A stretch of DNA of 64,000 bases from Phycisphaeraceae bacterium (lineage in GTDB: Bacteria; Planctomycetota; Phycisphaerae; Phycisphaerales; Phycisphaeraceae), in NCBI GenBank assembly GCA_020851465.1, contig JADZCR010000005.1, positions 248,001 through 312,000 of the forward strand, written 5' to 3'. A program made the position numbers and the translations under genes. Below, in pieces: positions 41,854-50,995 of this stretch. The notes under the pieces were generated by a model. It saw nothing but the letters and a program-made list of their open reading frames with translations. It was not told the origin of the DNA and ran no database searches. Every line of letters begins with the position of its first letter. Within the stretch, counting starts at the first letter, position 1.

Positions 41854-42909
41854 TTACTTTTTGCTGTTACGGCGCTTGAGCCTCATTGCGGTTGGAATCC
41901 GCGCCAGTCTCGACCAAAGCGACACGCGGTGTGATGTACACAAGGTTACTGTTGGATCAAAGTTTGATAATTCAAATCGTTCGAGTTGTGCGAAGATGCT
42001 GTCGCCGAAGATCGCCGCTGCCCTGTTGCCCGAAGGCGGGAGCGACTTGAGCCAGCCCGTACCGCCGTGGTAAAGGGTTCGGATTCGTTCGCATTGTTGC
42101 TTCATCAGTGAGGACCAGCACTGCGCGAGCTGTCCGTTATCAAGCTGCACCTTCGAGAGGTTTGACTGTTCCTGCGGCGTGAAGAGAGCATCGAGATCCG
42201 ACTCCGTGAGATTGTGTCGAATCAGATCTTCGAGAGGAAGAATAAGTCGGCCTTGCTTCCAATAGGTTGACGTATAAGGCAACCTCGCAGCAAAGTGCAA
42301 TGCCGTCGCCCACGCTGACAGTTGCGCTGCTTCCGTACCCGTCAGAGGTTCGGGTTTAGCGCGAAGAACCAAAAATGCCAGCGCAGCTTCAGACTCCGCA
42401 AACGGAGTAATGGACAGTCGTAGTCGATTCCATGTTGCAAAGCGGCGCGTCTCGAGAAAGGATGAGAGACCATTGACAATGCGATCAAAGTATTCACGAG
42501 GCAGATCGTATTCCGCAGCGATGGTGCTAAATCCGTCCAGTTCCGGTTTGCCGCTCACCTGACCCGAATAGAGAAAATCTAGGACCGCTGCGCAGACGGC
42601 TCTCCGGCGTTCGGGGGATTCTCCGCCACAGCTCTCGCATCCTCCTGTTGCCGTCTCACCCATCGCCAGTCGTTTTGTGCAGTGGTTGTCGGGTTCCTCA
42701 TTTGTACAAGGCTTCCCGTGCTCTTTGGCATGCGGATCCACAATTTCTACGAGTTGCCGCAAAACCGCACGGATAACCATGATTGCTGCACGGTCTTTGG
42801 AGGGCAGAAAGTGTGTTGCAAAAAACAAGTCCGCTGCCTGTGTACGGCAAGCCTCCCGCGCAGCGAGATACTGAGTTCGGTTGATGAATGCAGATCCGGT
42901 TGTTGTCAC
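41854..42909 (-). CDS. Squalene/phytoene synthase-like protein lacking Asp-rich motifs
   Basis: A 351-residue protein with the all-helical fold signals of trans-isoprenyl synthases: CRTQAADLFFATHFLPSKDRAAIMVIRAVLR matches the first helices of phytoene/squalene synthases. Where those enzymes have DDxxD (usually RxxDDxxD), it has LVEIVD (residues 53-58); where they have the second acidic motif it has RLPYTSTYWK, with no Asp, though GRLILPLEDLIRHNLTESDL, the typical segment that follows, is retained. Between them is an insertion with four cysteines (68, 77, 91, 94). Catalysis is therefore unlikely, and the cysteines could bind a metal. The start is GTG 42909, and it is divergent from the M16 homologue gene with 85 bases between. 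A degenerate HpnC/HpnD-type enzyme is another way to describe it. Confidence 0.65.
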   Translation of the reverse strand: MTTTGSAFINRTQYLAAREACRTQAADLFFATHFLPSKDRAAIMVIRAVLRQLVEIVDPHAKEHGKPCTNEEPDNHCTKRLAMGETATGGCESCGGESPERRRAVCAAVLDFLYSGQVSGKPELDGFSTIAAEYDLPREYFDRIVNGLSSFLETRRFATWNRLRLSITPFAESEAALAFLVLRAKPEPLTGTEAAQLSAWATALHFAARLPYTSTYWKQGRLILPLEDLIRHNLTESDLDALFTPQEQSNLSKVQLDNGQLAQCWSSLMKQQCERIRTLYHGGTGWLKSLPPSGNRAAAIFGDSIFAQLERFELSNFDPTVTLCTSHRVSLWSRLARIPTAMRLKRRNSKK

Positions 42910-42994
42910 ATTATGATTTTACGGGTTTGTAAGGAGAAGGACACGGAGCGAGCTGTGTGCTTTGATCCAACCGGTGTGCCGCTACAATCCCGCC

Positions 42995-44245
42995 ATGACT
43001 TCGATATTTATGCATCGCTTCGATAATGGGCTATGGCTCCTCGCTGAGCCGGTACCGGGTGCGCAGTCGCTGGCGATGTCACTGTTGACTCCAGCGGGGT
43101 TATCCCGCGAGCCTCAGGAGCGACAAGGCGTCGCGCCTTTGCTGGCGGAGATGATTAACCGCGGCGCAGGTGACCTTGATGCCCGCGCCCACAACGATGC
43201 CCTTGACTATCTGGGTATCAATCGAGGCACCAGCGTTGAGACGCATCACCTCAACATCTCCGCCACGATGATTGGCTCTCAGGCTAGTCGAGCATTACCG
43301 CTGCTCTTTGATATGGTCCTTCGTCCGATGCTTGCCGAGTCGGCACTCGAACCCAGTCGAGATCTGGCGTTGCAGTCACTCGATGCGCTTGATGATGAAC
43401 CACAACAAAAAGTATTCATTGAACTGCGGCATCGCCACTACGGCGAACCTTTCGGTCGTTCACCTCTTGGAAAACGAGAGGATATTGAAAAAGTATCCAT
43501 TGGTGATGTGTGTTCATACGCAAAGACAGCCTTTGTGCCGAGCGGATCCATTCTCGGCTTTGCCGGTAAGTTTGACTGGAATGAATTAAAGGATCAGGTT
43601 GGAGATCTTACCGCTGGCTGGAAGGGCAGCATCGAACCATACGATACTCCATCACGCGGAGCACGCGGTTACACCCATCAGACCGCAGATACCACGCAAG
43701 TACATATCGGCTTGGCGTATGACGCACTGCCGGAAACCGCAGAGAACAGTATTTATCAGCGTGCCGCAATAGCGGTTCTCAGCGGCGGTATGAGTGGTCG
43801 TCTATTCACCGAGGTGCGTGAGAAGAGGGGACTCTGTTACTCGGTCTATGCGTCCTATACGGCTGGGAAGACGCGCGGTTCCGTGTTCAGCTATGCGGGA
43901 ACCACTGCGCCGCGGGCACAGGAAACACTCGATGTCCTGACGGGCGAGATACGCAGATTGGCGGACGGCATCAAGGAAGACGAATTCACCCGTGCCATCG
44001 TCGGCATGAAATCCCGTTTGGTCATGCAGGGAGAATCGACCCATTCCCGCGCGCATGCGATTGCGTTTGATCAGTACCTTTTTGGCCGGCCACGGTCACT
44101 GGATGAATTATCAAAGCGTGTGGATGCAGTGAAATTGGCGGACGTCAACAAGTTCGTTCTGGAAAACCCACCGCCGCCGATGACGCTTGTCACAATTGGT
44201 CCAAGTGCTCTCGAATGGAAGTTAGGTTGTGAACGGAAGTCGTAA
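42995..44245 (+). CDS. M16-family peptidase homologue without HXXEH motif
   Basis: A 416-residue protein with the two-domain fold of M16 (pitrilysin/processing-peptidase) proteins: HRFDNGLWLLAEPVPGAQSLAMSLLTPAGL at the start, ERQGVAPLLAEMINRGAG where HxxEH should be, and EVREKRGLCYSVYASY in the C-terminal half, the R/Y pair that holds the substrate. The zinc motif is absent: the expected HFLEH is APLLAE. Bacteria often have heterodimeric M16 enzymes in which one subunit is catalytic and one is not; this would be the inactive one, but no catalytic partner lies nearby. ATG 42995 is chosen because the protein then begins at the normal M16 N terminus. It is divergent from the phytoene-synthase-like gene. 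Confidence 0.8.
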   Translation: MTSIFMHRFDNGLWLLAEPVPGAQSLAMSLLTPAGLSREPQERQGVAPLLAEMINRGAGDLDARAHNDALDYLGINRGTSVETHHLNISATMIGSQASRALPLLFDMVLRPMLAESALEPSRDLALQSLDALDDEPQQKVFIELRHRHYGEPFGRSPLGKREDIEKVSIGDVCSYAKTAFVPSGSILGFAGKFDWNELKDQVGDLTAGWKGSIEPYDTPSRGARGYTHQTADTTQVHIGLAYDALPETAENSIYQRAAIAVLSGGMSGRLFTEVREKRGLCYSVYASYTAGKTRGSVFSYAGTTAPRAQETLDVLTGEIRRLADGIKEDEFTRAIVGMKSRLVMQGESTHSRAHAIAFDQYLFGRPRSLDELSKRVDAVKLADVNKFVLENPPPPMTLVTIGPSALEWKLGCERKS

Positions 44246-44348
44246 TCTGTGGTCAAAATTGGGATCTGATCTACGTTCTACGTTTTCGCCTTGATCAGGG
44301 ATATTTGATTTTCCAGCTGTCGTGCACCTGATCATCATGGGGCCTTGT

Positions 44349-44981
44349 ATGCGGTTGCTGATTACAGCCGGACCAACCCGCGAACCCATCGATGCGGTAC
44401 GGTTCATTTCGAACCGATCGAGTGGGCGTGTTGGTATTTCGCTCACCAAATCTGCGAGCGAGGCAGGTCACGAGGTGATGTTGTTATTGGGGCCTGGTCC
44501 TGCGACTCCGGCGCTTGGTCCGCAAGTGAAAGTTCACCGCTTTGAAACGTCTGCAGAATTAAAGCAACTGCTTGAAGCGCACTGGCGTGATCATGATGTG
44601 CTCGTAATGGCTGCTGCCGTCGCCGACTATCGACCGTTAATCGTTCATGAAGGCAAACTTCCTCGCACGACGGCCGGCACGTTGACGATCGAACTCCAGC
44701 CAACACCTGATATCGTGGCACTGATGGCCGCATCAAAGCGAGTTCATCAGCGCGTGATTTCGTTTGCACTTGAAGAACCTGCGAATCTTGAAGCCCGTGC
44801 GATTGAAAAAATGAAACGCAAAGGTGTAGATGCAATCGTCGCCAATCCGCTTGAGACCATGAATGCCCATTCCATCTCACCCGTCTGGCTCGCCTGTGAC
44901 GGCAGCCGTGATGCAGGTGGAAGAATGAGCAAGGACGAATTTGCTCGGTGGCTTTTAGAAAAGATCAATACACTGCTTTAG
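44349..44981 (+). CDS. coaB: Phosphopantothenate--cysteine ligase domain protein (CoaB)
   Basis: A 210-residue protein corresponding only to the C-terminal CoaB half of the bifunctional CoaBC (Dfp). It joins cysteine to 4'-phosphopantothenate in coenzyme A synthesis. LLITAGPTREPIDAVRFISNRSSGRVG at the start is the nucleotide-binding signature, and the substrate-binding AAAVADYRP, the lysine-carrying KLPRT region and VISFALE / VDAIVANPLE follow in order. The decarboxylase half (CoaC) is missing from this gene and from the window. ATG 44349 is the best start for the conserved N terminus. The M16 homologue gene ends 103 bases upstream in the same direction. Confidence 0.88.
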   Translation: MRLLITAGPTREPIDAVRFISNRSSGRVGISLTKSASEAGHEVMLLLGPGPATPALGPQVKVHRFETSAELKQLLEAHWRDHDVLVMAAAVADYRPLIVHEGKLPRTTAGTLTIELQPTPDIVALMAASKRVHQRVISFALEEPANLEARAIEKMKRKGVDAIVANPLETMNAHSISPVWLACDGSRDAGGRMSKDEFARWLLEKINTLL

Positions 44982-45113
44982 TGAATACCCTCAAGTATGA
45001 AATATCCAGCAGTGTCGAAAGCAGATAACCAGCCGATCATTCAAATGCCCTCCATAGCTTGCTGATTTTAATATTGGCACTTGCACAGAATCAGACATAT
45101 TCAGGAATCCAAG

Positions 45114-47090
45114 ATGTCCATACGATTTCGTCAGATTCATCTCGACTTTCATACCGGCCCAGCGATCCCTGATGTTGGTTGTGATTTTGATGCGACGGAG
45201 TTTGCACAATGCGCCAAAGAGGCACACGTGAATAGCATGACGCTGTTTGCCAAGTGTCATCATGGCCACCTTTATTACGACACAAAAAGCCCCGCTCGAC
45301 ATCCCGGACTCAGACACGGGCTTGATCTGCTGGGTGAGCAGATCGAAGCGCTGCACTCCGTGGGGATTCGTGCGCCGATATACATCAGTGTTCAGTGCGA
45401 TGAATATGCCGCGAATACTCAACCCGGCTGGCGTGCTGTCGCAGCCGACGGTCGGCTCGTCGGCGGGGGGCCGACTCAATCCAACTCATTCGGAGGATGG
45501 CATATTCTCGATATGTCGAGTCCATATGCTGATTACCTGGCGGATCAGATTGTCGAGGTCTGCAAAAAGTTCAAGCCGGTGGATGGAATGTTCCTCGATA
45601 TGTGCTGGGATCAGGAAAGCGTCTCGCGTTATGCGACGGATGGCATGCTCAAGCTGGGACTGAATCCCGATGAAGCGGTTGACCGCAAAAAATATGCCCA
45701 CCACGTTGCGCTGGGCTATATGGCCAGATATAAGAAGTTGATTGAAGATCAACACAAGGGGAAGAAAATCCCTGTAGTTTTTAACAGCCGGTCGCTCTCA
45801 AATCTCGTTGAGGAAGCGAAATATCTGCGCCATGTGGAAATTGAAGCGCTACCCAGCGGCGGATGGGGTTACATGTATTTTCCGATCAATGTGCGCTTCG
45901 CACGAAATTTCGGTCTGCCGACGCTCGGTATGACCGCGAGGTTCCACAAAGGATGGGCGGACTTCGGCGGGCTGAAGACCGACGCAGCACTCCTGTACGA
46001 GTGCACGCAGATGCTCAGCCAAGGCTCGCAGTGCAGCGTGGGTGATCAACTGCATCCGCGAGGCATCCTTGACAAGGCAGCGTATGAACTGATCGGACGT
46101 GTGTACTCGCATGTCGAAGCATGTGAGCCTTGGTGCAGTGATGCCAAACCGTGTGCGGATATCGGCGTCATCTTTGTGCCGGAAGATGGTTTTCAGGTGC
46201 GTCCTGGTGGTGGAATTGAAGGTGTCGTTCGTGCATTGCAACAGTTGAAGCATCAATTTGATTTTCTACCTCCAACCGGATCACTGACGGGATACGACCT
46301 GATTATTGTGCCCGAATCAGTGAAGGTGGATGCAGCTCTGACGAAGAAGTTAAAGGCACATCTCAAGGCAGGTGGATCATTACTCGTCACTGGTCATGCT
46401 GCACTCGATGAAGCCGGTAAGCCGATCATGTCGGAGTTGGGTGTGGCATGTTCCGGTGTGTCACCGTACACAACCACATATTTAAGATTCGATCGAGCGA
46501 TCCAGAAAGGAATTGCCGAGGCGGATCATGTCATGTATGAGCAAGGTCTGCGGCTTACTCCTCTTCGTGGATCGGAGTCGCTTGGTCGTGTCGTCGAGCC
46601 ATACTTTGAGCGAAATTGGCGTCATTTCAGCTCACACGCGCAGACCCCATACGACAAGATGTCGCGTTACTCGATTGCGGTGCAAAAGGACCGAGTCATC
46701 ACAATCGCCTATCCGATTTTTACCGCTTACGCATCTCATGGAAACCTCCCGTACCGTCACCTTATTGCACAGGCGATAGATCGGTTACTGCCGGATCCGT
46801 TATTACGTGTCGGCGGGCCGAGTTTTCTGGAGGCTTCAGTGCTCAGACAAGGCTCACGCCACATTGTTCACCTGCTGAGCTTTGCACCACAGAGAAGGAC
46901 ACAAAATCGGGATATTGTTGAGGATCCCACGCCAATCATCGGCGTGCCGATATCGCTGAAGCTGCCCCAAATGCCGCAGCGCGTGTATCTGGCACCCGAA
47001 GGCAAGGAGATGGCGTTTACCTATGAAGCTGGTCGTGTTTCGGTAAAGGTGACCCATGACCGCGGGCATGTCATGGTGGTGTTTGAGTAA
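45114..47090 (+). CDS. GHL6-type hypothetical glycoside hydrolase with GH42 trimerisation domain
   Basis: A 658-residue cytoplasmic protein. The N-terminal TIM-barrel half (to about residue 330) has FRQIHLDFHTG, AKEAHVNSMTLFAKCHHGHLYYDT, GIRAPIYISVQCDEYA and GMFLDMCWD, in keeping with the hypothetical glycosyl hydrolase 6 group, and the middle third (from about residue 350) looks like the beta-galactosidase (GH42) trimerisation domain, a glutamine-amidotransferase-like fold with DLIIVPESVKVD and LKAGGSLLVTGHAAL. The C-terminal section with FLEASVLRQGSRHIVHLLSFAPQRR is the beta-sandwich end seen in such proteins. ATG 45114 has AGGA eight bases upstream. No signal peptide is seen. It is convergent with the GH18-like gene. 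The substrate is unknown; fucosyl or arabinosyl glycans are possible from the family's neighbours. Confidence 0.75.
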   Translation: MSIRFRQIHLDFHTGPAIPDVGCDFDATEFAQCAKEAHVNSMTLFAKCHHGHLYYDTKSPARHPGLRHGLDLLGEQIEALHSVGIRAPIYISVQCDEYAANTQPGWRAVAADGRLVGGGPTQSNSFGGWHILDMSSPYADYLADQIVEVCKKFKPVDGMFLDMCWDQESVSRYATDGMLKLGLNPDEAVDRKKYAHHVALGYMARYKKLIEDQHKGKKIPVVFNSRSLSNLVEEAKYLRHVEIEALPSGGWGYMYFPINVRFARNFGLPTLGMTARFHKGWADFGGLKTDAALLYECTQMLSQGSQCSVGDQLHPRGILDKAAYELIGRVYSHVEACEPWCSDAKPCADIGVIFVPEDGFQVRPGGGIEGVVRALQQLKHQFDFLPPTGSLTGYDLIIVPESVKVDAALTKKLKAHLKAGGSLLVTGHAALDEAGKPIMSELGVACSGVSPYTTTYLRFDRAIQKGIAEADHVMYEQGLRLTPLRGSESLGRVVEPYFERNWRHFSSHAQTPYDKMSRYSIAVQKDRVITIAYPIFTAYASHGNLPYRHLIAQAIDRLLPDPLLRVGGPSFLEASVLRQGSRHIVHLLSFAPQRRTQNRDIVEDPTPIIGVPISLKLPQMPQRVYLAPEGKEMAFTYEAGRVSVKVTHDRGHVMVVFE

Positions 47091-47136
47091 ATGATGTAAT
47101 CACTCACTAACAGCAGCGTGACGTATCCAACCGATT

Positions 47137-48144
47137 TCACCACCGCTTAAAGTGCTCGCGGACGCACTTCCAGATTTCCTTATCTTCGTTAATCAGACAC
47201 CAGAAACAGACGCCTCCCAGATCCATGGAGTCAACTGTTACCAGGTGGCTCTTGGTACTCTTGGCGTCACTCACCCACATTACATGCGGGTGGCCGTTTT
47301 TGTCCGTGTAACGAATTAAGTTGACATCCCAGTAGTAACACCATCCTCGGCCGATGATGCTTTCCTTTTCTCGCTCCGCGATCCATGGGGCATCGTACAC
47401 CTGGCGAGACTGACTCGGATCAGTCATGTCCCAATCTACGGAATAGGTCGGCAGGCCCATGATGAGCTTGTGTCTGGGTACATGAGTCACCATATGGGTC
47501 ATGCAGTCGCGTGCCCACGGTGCGGTAGATGTAGGCCCAATGTATGGTGACGGCGGGCAATACATGTCGTATGCCATGGGCCTCAGATGGTCGGCATGTT
47601 GAGCAAGTGTGGCCGCATCCCAGAATCCGATTCCAGTCTCGCGACGTGCTTCCGGTGAAAGTGCGTAGAGGCAGATGCTCAGCATTTTATTTCGCGCATG
47701 CAGAGCCACAGAGAGCCGGCGAATAAACTCGTTAAAAACGTACCTTCCCTCACCCGGCCAGTGTTCAAAGTCGATATCCACGCCATCAGTTCCGACAGCA
47801 TCGCATTCTTCGACCATGCGATCGATCCAGCGATCAGCAATGGTCATGTCTTTAAGCAGGCGGTCACCGCAGTTTTTCCAGGAACCGCCGTAGTCATTGA
47901 GTGTGGATACACCCATGCCGTGAAGTTTTTTTGCCAGCTCGCGTCGCTGGTCGGTTGACCAGTCACGCGGTAGCGAGCCATCACCCGCAACACCGCCGCA
48001 CATGAAAATGACCTGATCAAAGATATCGTGATATTCACTGACGGTCTGGATCGCCCCCTCCGCGTGTTCCTTGACCATCCACGCGGAAACAAGTCTGCGG
48101 GTCTTGCTTGGACGAAAGATGAGATTAGTAGCGGTTGTTGTCAT
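47137..48144 (-). CDS. Glycoside hydrolase family 18-like protein
   Basis: A 335-residue TIM-barrel protein of the GH18 superfamily (chitinases and endo-N-acetylglucosaminidases). The active-site signature D-x-x-D-x-D-x-E is intact as DGVDIDFEHW near residue 120, followed by MAYDMYCPP near 195 (the family's YD strand motif) and LIMGLPTYSVDWD and a final tryptophan strand GGVCFWCLIN. ATG 48144 starts the protein; the 23-codon upstream extension is unlikely. There is no signal peptide, so chitin outside the cell is not an obvious substrate; a cytoplasmic glycan-handling role is more plausible. It is convergent with the GHL6-type gene. Confidence 0.82.
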   Translation of the reverse strand: MTTTATNLIFRPSKTRRLVSAWMVKEHAEGAIQTVSEYHDIFDQVIFMCGGVAGDGSLPRDWSTDQRRELAKKLHGMGVSTLNDYGGSWKNCGDRLLKDMTIADRWIDRMVEECDAVGTDGVDIDFEHWPGEGRYVFNEFIRRLSVALHARNKMLSICLYALSPEARRETGIGFWDAATLAQHADHLRPMAYDMYCPPSPYIGPTSTAPWARDCMTHMVTHVPRHKLIMGLPTYSVDWDMTDPSQSRQVYDAPWIAEREKESIIGRGWCYYWDVNLIRYTDKNGHPHVMWVSDAKSTKSHLVTVDSMDLGGVCFWCLINEDKEIWKCVREHFKRW

Positions 48145-48313
48145 GATTTTTATCCCGTTGAAGAATGGTGCGCCCAGCTTATTCCCAGGATACGGCGTAC
48201 AACACGTTATCAAAACAACATGTAAACGATTTTCGTAGAAGAGGAGACCGCTTTGCGCGTGTGGCGTTAGGCTCCGTTACGATGTTCTTCACCCAGACTT
48301 CCTGGACGATGAA

Positions 48314-50305
48314 ATGGGTTTTCTTTCCCTACCCGCTGCACTGTTTGCTGCTGCGATATTCATTCCGCTGCTGGTGGCGTTGTATTTCCTCAAGCTCAGG
48401 AGGAAGCGCGTAGCTGTAAGCTCGACTTTACTTTGGAAAAAAGCCATCCAGGACATGCAGGTCAATGCGCCGTTTCAACGGCTCAGGAAAAGCTTGCTCC
48501 TGCTGCTGCAATTACTCATTCTTCTTGCGTTACTCGTTGCTTTTGCGCGACCGACTTTTGATCAGTCTGCCAAGCCCGGCCAGCGAATGGTAATCCTGAT
48601 TGATCGTTCTGCTTCGATGAATGCGACTGATATCTCTCCCACACGTTTCGCGGAGGCGAAGCGCCTTGCGCTTGAGCTTGTGGATGGTATGGCCTCATCG
48701 GGTTCTTCAGAAAATGGTGGGGCAATGGTGATTGCCTTTGGCCGGCGGGCGCAGATTGTACAACCCTTCACCAACGATCCATCTCTGCTGCGTAATGCAA
48801 TCAACGCGCTTCAGCCATCTGATGAATCCAGTCATATAGAGCCTGCTTTGCAATTGATTCGACGCGACGCTGCTGAGAGTGTCGCAGCCAGCGAGCAACC
48901 ACTGGCTGTGTACATTCTCAGCGATGGCCGGCTGTCTGACCTCGACAAGCTCAAACTTGCTGGAGCGGATATTCGGTACACACCGATCGGCGGTACGGCT
49001 GAGGCTGTGCATGGCGTGAACAATCTCGGCATTGTTTCTCTTGCCGCACGACGCGATCTCAAACGACCCGAACTGGTTCATGTCTTTGCCCGGTTTGCAA
49101 ATTACACAACAAGTAACGTTCCGATTCAGGTGACGCTGCGCGTTGATGACAAGGTTGTGCGAGTCAGTAATACCAGCGTTCCCGCACTGACAGCAGGTGG
49201 CGACAGCAAAGTAGCTGCGGGTGAACCCGGCAGTCAATCCATGCAGTTTGATTTTGATCTTGCCGGTTCGGCACTGGTTGAGATTTCACACGACCATAGT
49301 GATCAACTGCTTGCAGATAATGTCGCGAGGTTAACGGTCGCGCCGCCGAAACGGTTGCGTGTCCTGATGGTGTCGGAGGGAAACCGATTTCTAGAGCGAG
49401 CGATTCGCGTGCAGGGAGTCAAGTCACTGCGGATGATGCGACCAGCCGACTTCGAAGCTCAAAACCCATCTGCCCTGCGGCGTGGAAGCTGGGAAGGTTC
49501 AACGGAGGTAGAAGGCTTCGATGCCTTGGTATTCGACCACTACGCTCCCAAGGAAGTACCCAAGGTGGACAGCCTCTATCTGGGTAGTGTGCCTCCAATT
49601 CCGGGTCTTAAGCTGCTGCCGCCCCGTGATAGCGACCCGCCGACACAACACATCTTGAGCTGGGAAAAGGATCATCCGCTGCTGCGATACGTTGCCTTGG
49701 ATGATCTGGTGCTTGCTGACGCCGGTCGACTTTCCTTGCCTGATACCGCGGAAGTTCTTGCAATGGTTCAGAGTGGCCCGGTTATGGCTGAAATTAACGC
49801 CGATGGCGTACACCACGTTGTTACCGCCTTTAATTTGATCCATACGAACTGGCCGATGCAGGTGAGCTTCCCGGTATTTATCAGCAATGTGGTGCCTTGG
49901 CTGGGGCTCGGGGGACAGATTGAAACTGGTTTGAGCTACCAGGTCGGCGAGGTCGCGATTGTGCCGGTGCCAGGTGGCCAACGATCTGTGGTTTATTCGG
50001 GTCCGCTCAAGCTGCGTGCATCGGTTAGTGATAGCCGTGCTGTATTACCAATTTTTGAACGAGTGGGGCTTTACACAGCTGAAAACCCAATAGAAAAGCC
50101 GTGGGACAAACTCCCGGTAAACCTCACTGACGCAGCAGAAAGTGACATCCGCACCGTGGATAAACTCGATATCGGAGGTAAGACGGTTCAGGGTGAAGCT
50201 GCCTCAACGATGGCGCGTCGTGAAGTCTGGCCGTGGTTCGTCTGGGCAGCACTGGCAGTGCTGGTGGTGGAGTGGATTGTTTACACGAGAAGGATGCACG
50301 TGTGA
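48314..50305 (+). CDS. BatA-type membrane protein with von Willebrand factor A domain
   Basis: A 663-residue membrane protein: an N-terminal BatA segment with two helices (LPAALFAAAIFIPLLVALYFLKL and LLLLLQLLILLALLVAFA, about residues 6-27 and 61-78) around the KLRRKRVAVSSTLLWKKAIQDMQVN motif, then a VWA domain with a MIDAS site (LIDRSASMNA) from about residue 93 to 230, a beta-rich extracytoplasmic middle, and a C-terminal helix near 638-655 followed by a short basic tail. Such proteins are common in Planctomycetes and Bacteroidetes aerotolerance (Bat) and MoxR-type clusters, but no MoxR or DUF58 gene is adjacent here. ATG 48314 begins the hydrophobic start. The function is inferred only from domains. 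Confidence 0.85.
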   Translation: MGFLSLPAALFAAAIFIPLLVALYFLKLRRKRVAVSSTLLWKKAIQDMQVNAPFQRLRKSLLLLLQLLILLALLVAFARPTFDQSAKPGQRMVILIDRSASMNATDISPTRFAEAKRLALELVDGMASSGSSENGGAMVIAFGRRAQIVQPFTNDPSLLRNAINALQPSDESSHIEPALQLIRRDAAESVAASEQPLAVYILSDGRLSDLDKLKLAGADIRYTPIGGTAEAVHGVNNLGIVSLAARRDLKRPELVHVFARFANYTTSNVPIQVTLRVDDKVVRVSNTSVPALTAGGDSKVAAGEPGSQSMQFDFDLAGSALVEISHDHSDQLLADNVARLTVAPPKRLRVLMVSEGNRFLERAIRVQGVKSLRMMRPADFEAQNPSALRRGSWEGSTEVEGFDALVFDHYAPKEVPKVDSLYLGSVPPIPGLKLLPPRDSDPPTQHILSWEKDHPLLRYVALDDLVLADAGRLSLPDTAEVLAMVQSGPVMAEINADGVHHVVTAFNLIHTNWPMQVSFPVFISNVVPWLGLGGQIETGLSYQVGEVAIVPVPGGQRSVVYSGPLKLRASVSDSRAVLPIFERVGLYTAENPIEKPWDKLPVNLTDAAESDIRTVDKLDIGGKTVQGEAASTMARREVWPWFVWAALAVLVVEWIVYTRRMHV

Positions 50306-50406
50306 ATAGATTGGCGGAATTGTCGTAGTGAATACGCTCAGTGAATTTCGTGATTGATCAGGAATTCTCGATCGCAACTGACGGTGGTCTTGACGGGAAT
50401 GTAGGC

Positions 50407-50904
50407 TCAGCTTGACGATGCTTCCATAGTTCGATTCACGGCGAGATTCGCGGCATCTTTTGTGTCTGCGAATTGTCCAACCAGCTCGATCTGAAGCTGC
50501 GTGATTCTGAAGCCCAGCTCTTTTTCGAGATCGGTCAGTATGTGCTGGGGGATATTTTTCAGAATGCGTTCACCGATTGAATCGGGAACATCAGTGACGG
50601 TGTCAGATTGAGCGTCGCGCAAGTGGAGGTGGTTATGCGTGGCGGCATCGTATCGTGTTGAGCCACCACGACCGAGAAGTTTTTGCGCCAAACCCGCACG
50701 ACAAAACGCCTCAAGAGTGTTGTAAACGGTGGCAAGGCTGATGTCCTGCTCACTATGGGCGACTTTCTGAAATAGCTGGTCAGCCGTCGGATGTGATCGA
50801 GTGGAGATCAGTGCTTCGTACAGTGCTCGCCGCTGCCGCGTACACCGTAAACGGTGGCGGGAAAATAATTGCTGGATCTGATCTGTTGTCACGTGAGTGG
50901 TCAT
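50407..50904 (-). CDS. Fur-family transcriptional regulator
   Basis: A 165-residue regulator of the Fur/PerR/Zur family. The winged-helix part is clear: RLRCTRQRRALYEALISTRSHPTADQLFQKV and DISLATVYNTLEAFCRAGLAQKL. The dimerisation domain retains THNHLHLRD where a HxHLxCxxC motif is usual, but the CxxC is replaced by LRDAQS, so the structural zinc site is absent. This is known for some members, and metal sensing would rest on other His/Asp/Glu residues. The gene is divergent from purM. A 10-bp palindrome (CGATTAATCG, 50974-50983) lies in the intergenic region and could be its operator. The target metal or signal cannot be told. Confidence 0.82.
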   Translation of the reverse strand: MTTHVTTDQIQQLFSRHRLRCTRQRRALYEALISTRSHPTADQLFQKVAHSEQDISLATVYNTLEAFCRAGLAQKLLGRGGSTRYDAATHNHLHLRDAQSDTVTDVPDSIGERILKNIPQHILTDLEKELGFRITQLQIELVGQFADTKDAANLAVNRTMEASSS

Positions 50905-50965
50905 GGCAGTTCATCCGAGCAAAAAACAACTTCAAGCATCCGCCCGACTTAGTGATCGAGACCGA

Positions 50966-50995
50966 TTGCCAAGCGATTAATCGTCAAAGTATAGA
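50966..50995 (+). promoter_or_regulatory. Candidate purM promoter overlapping a palindrome
   Basis: TTGCCA at 50966-50971 and TATAGA at 50990-50995 are separated by 18 bases. Between them lies the perfect 10-bp palindrome CGATTAATCG (50974-50983). The predicted leader to purM is about 135 bases. The palindrome sits where a repressor would block polymerase. Confidence 0.4.
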
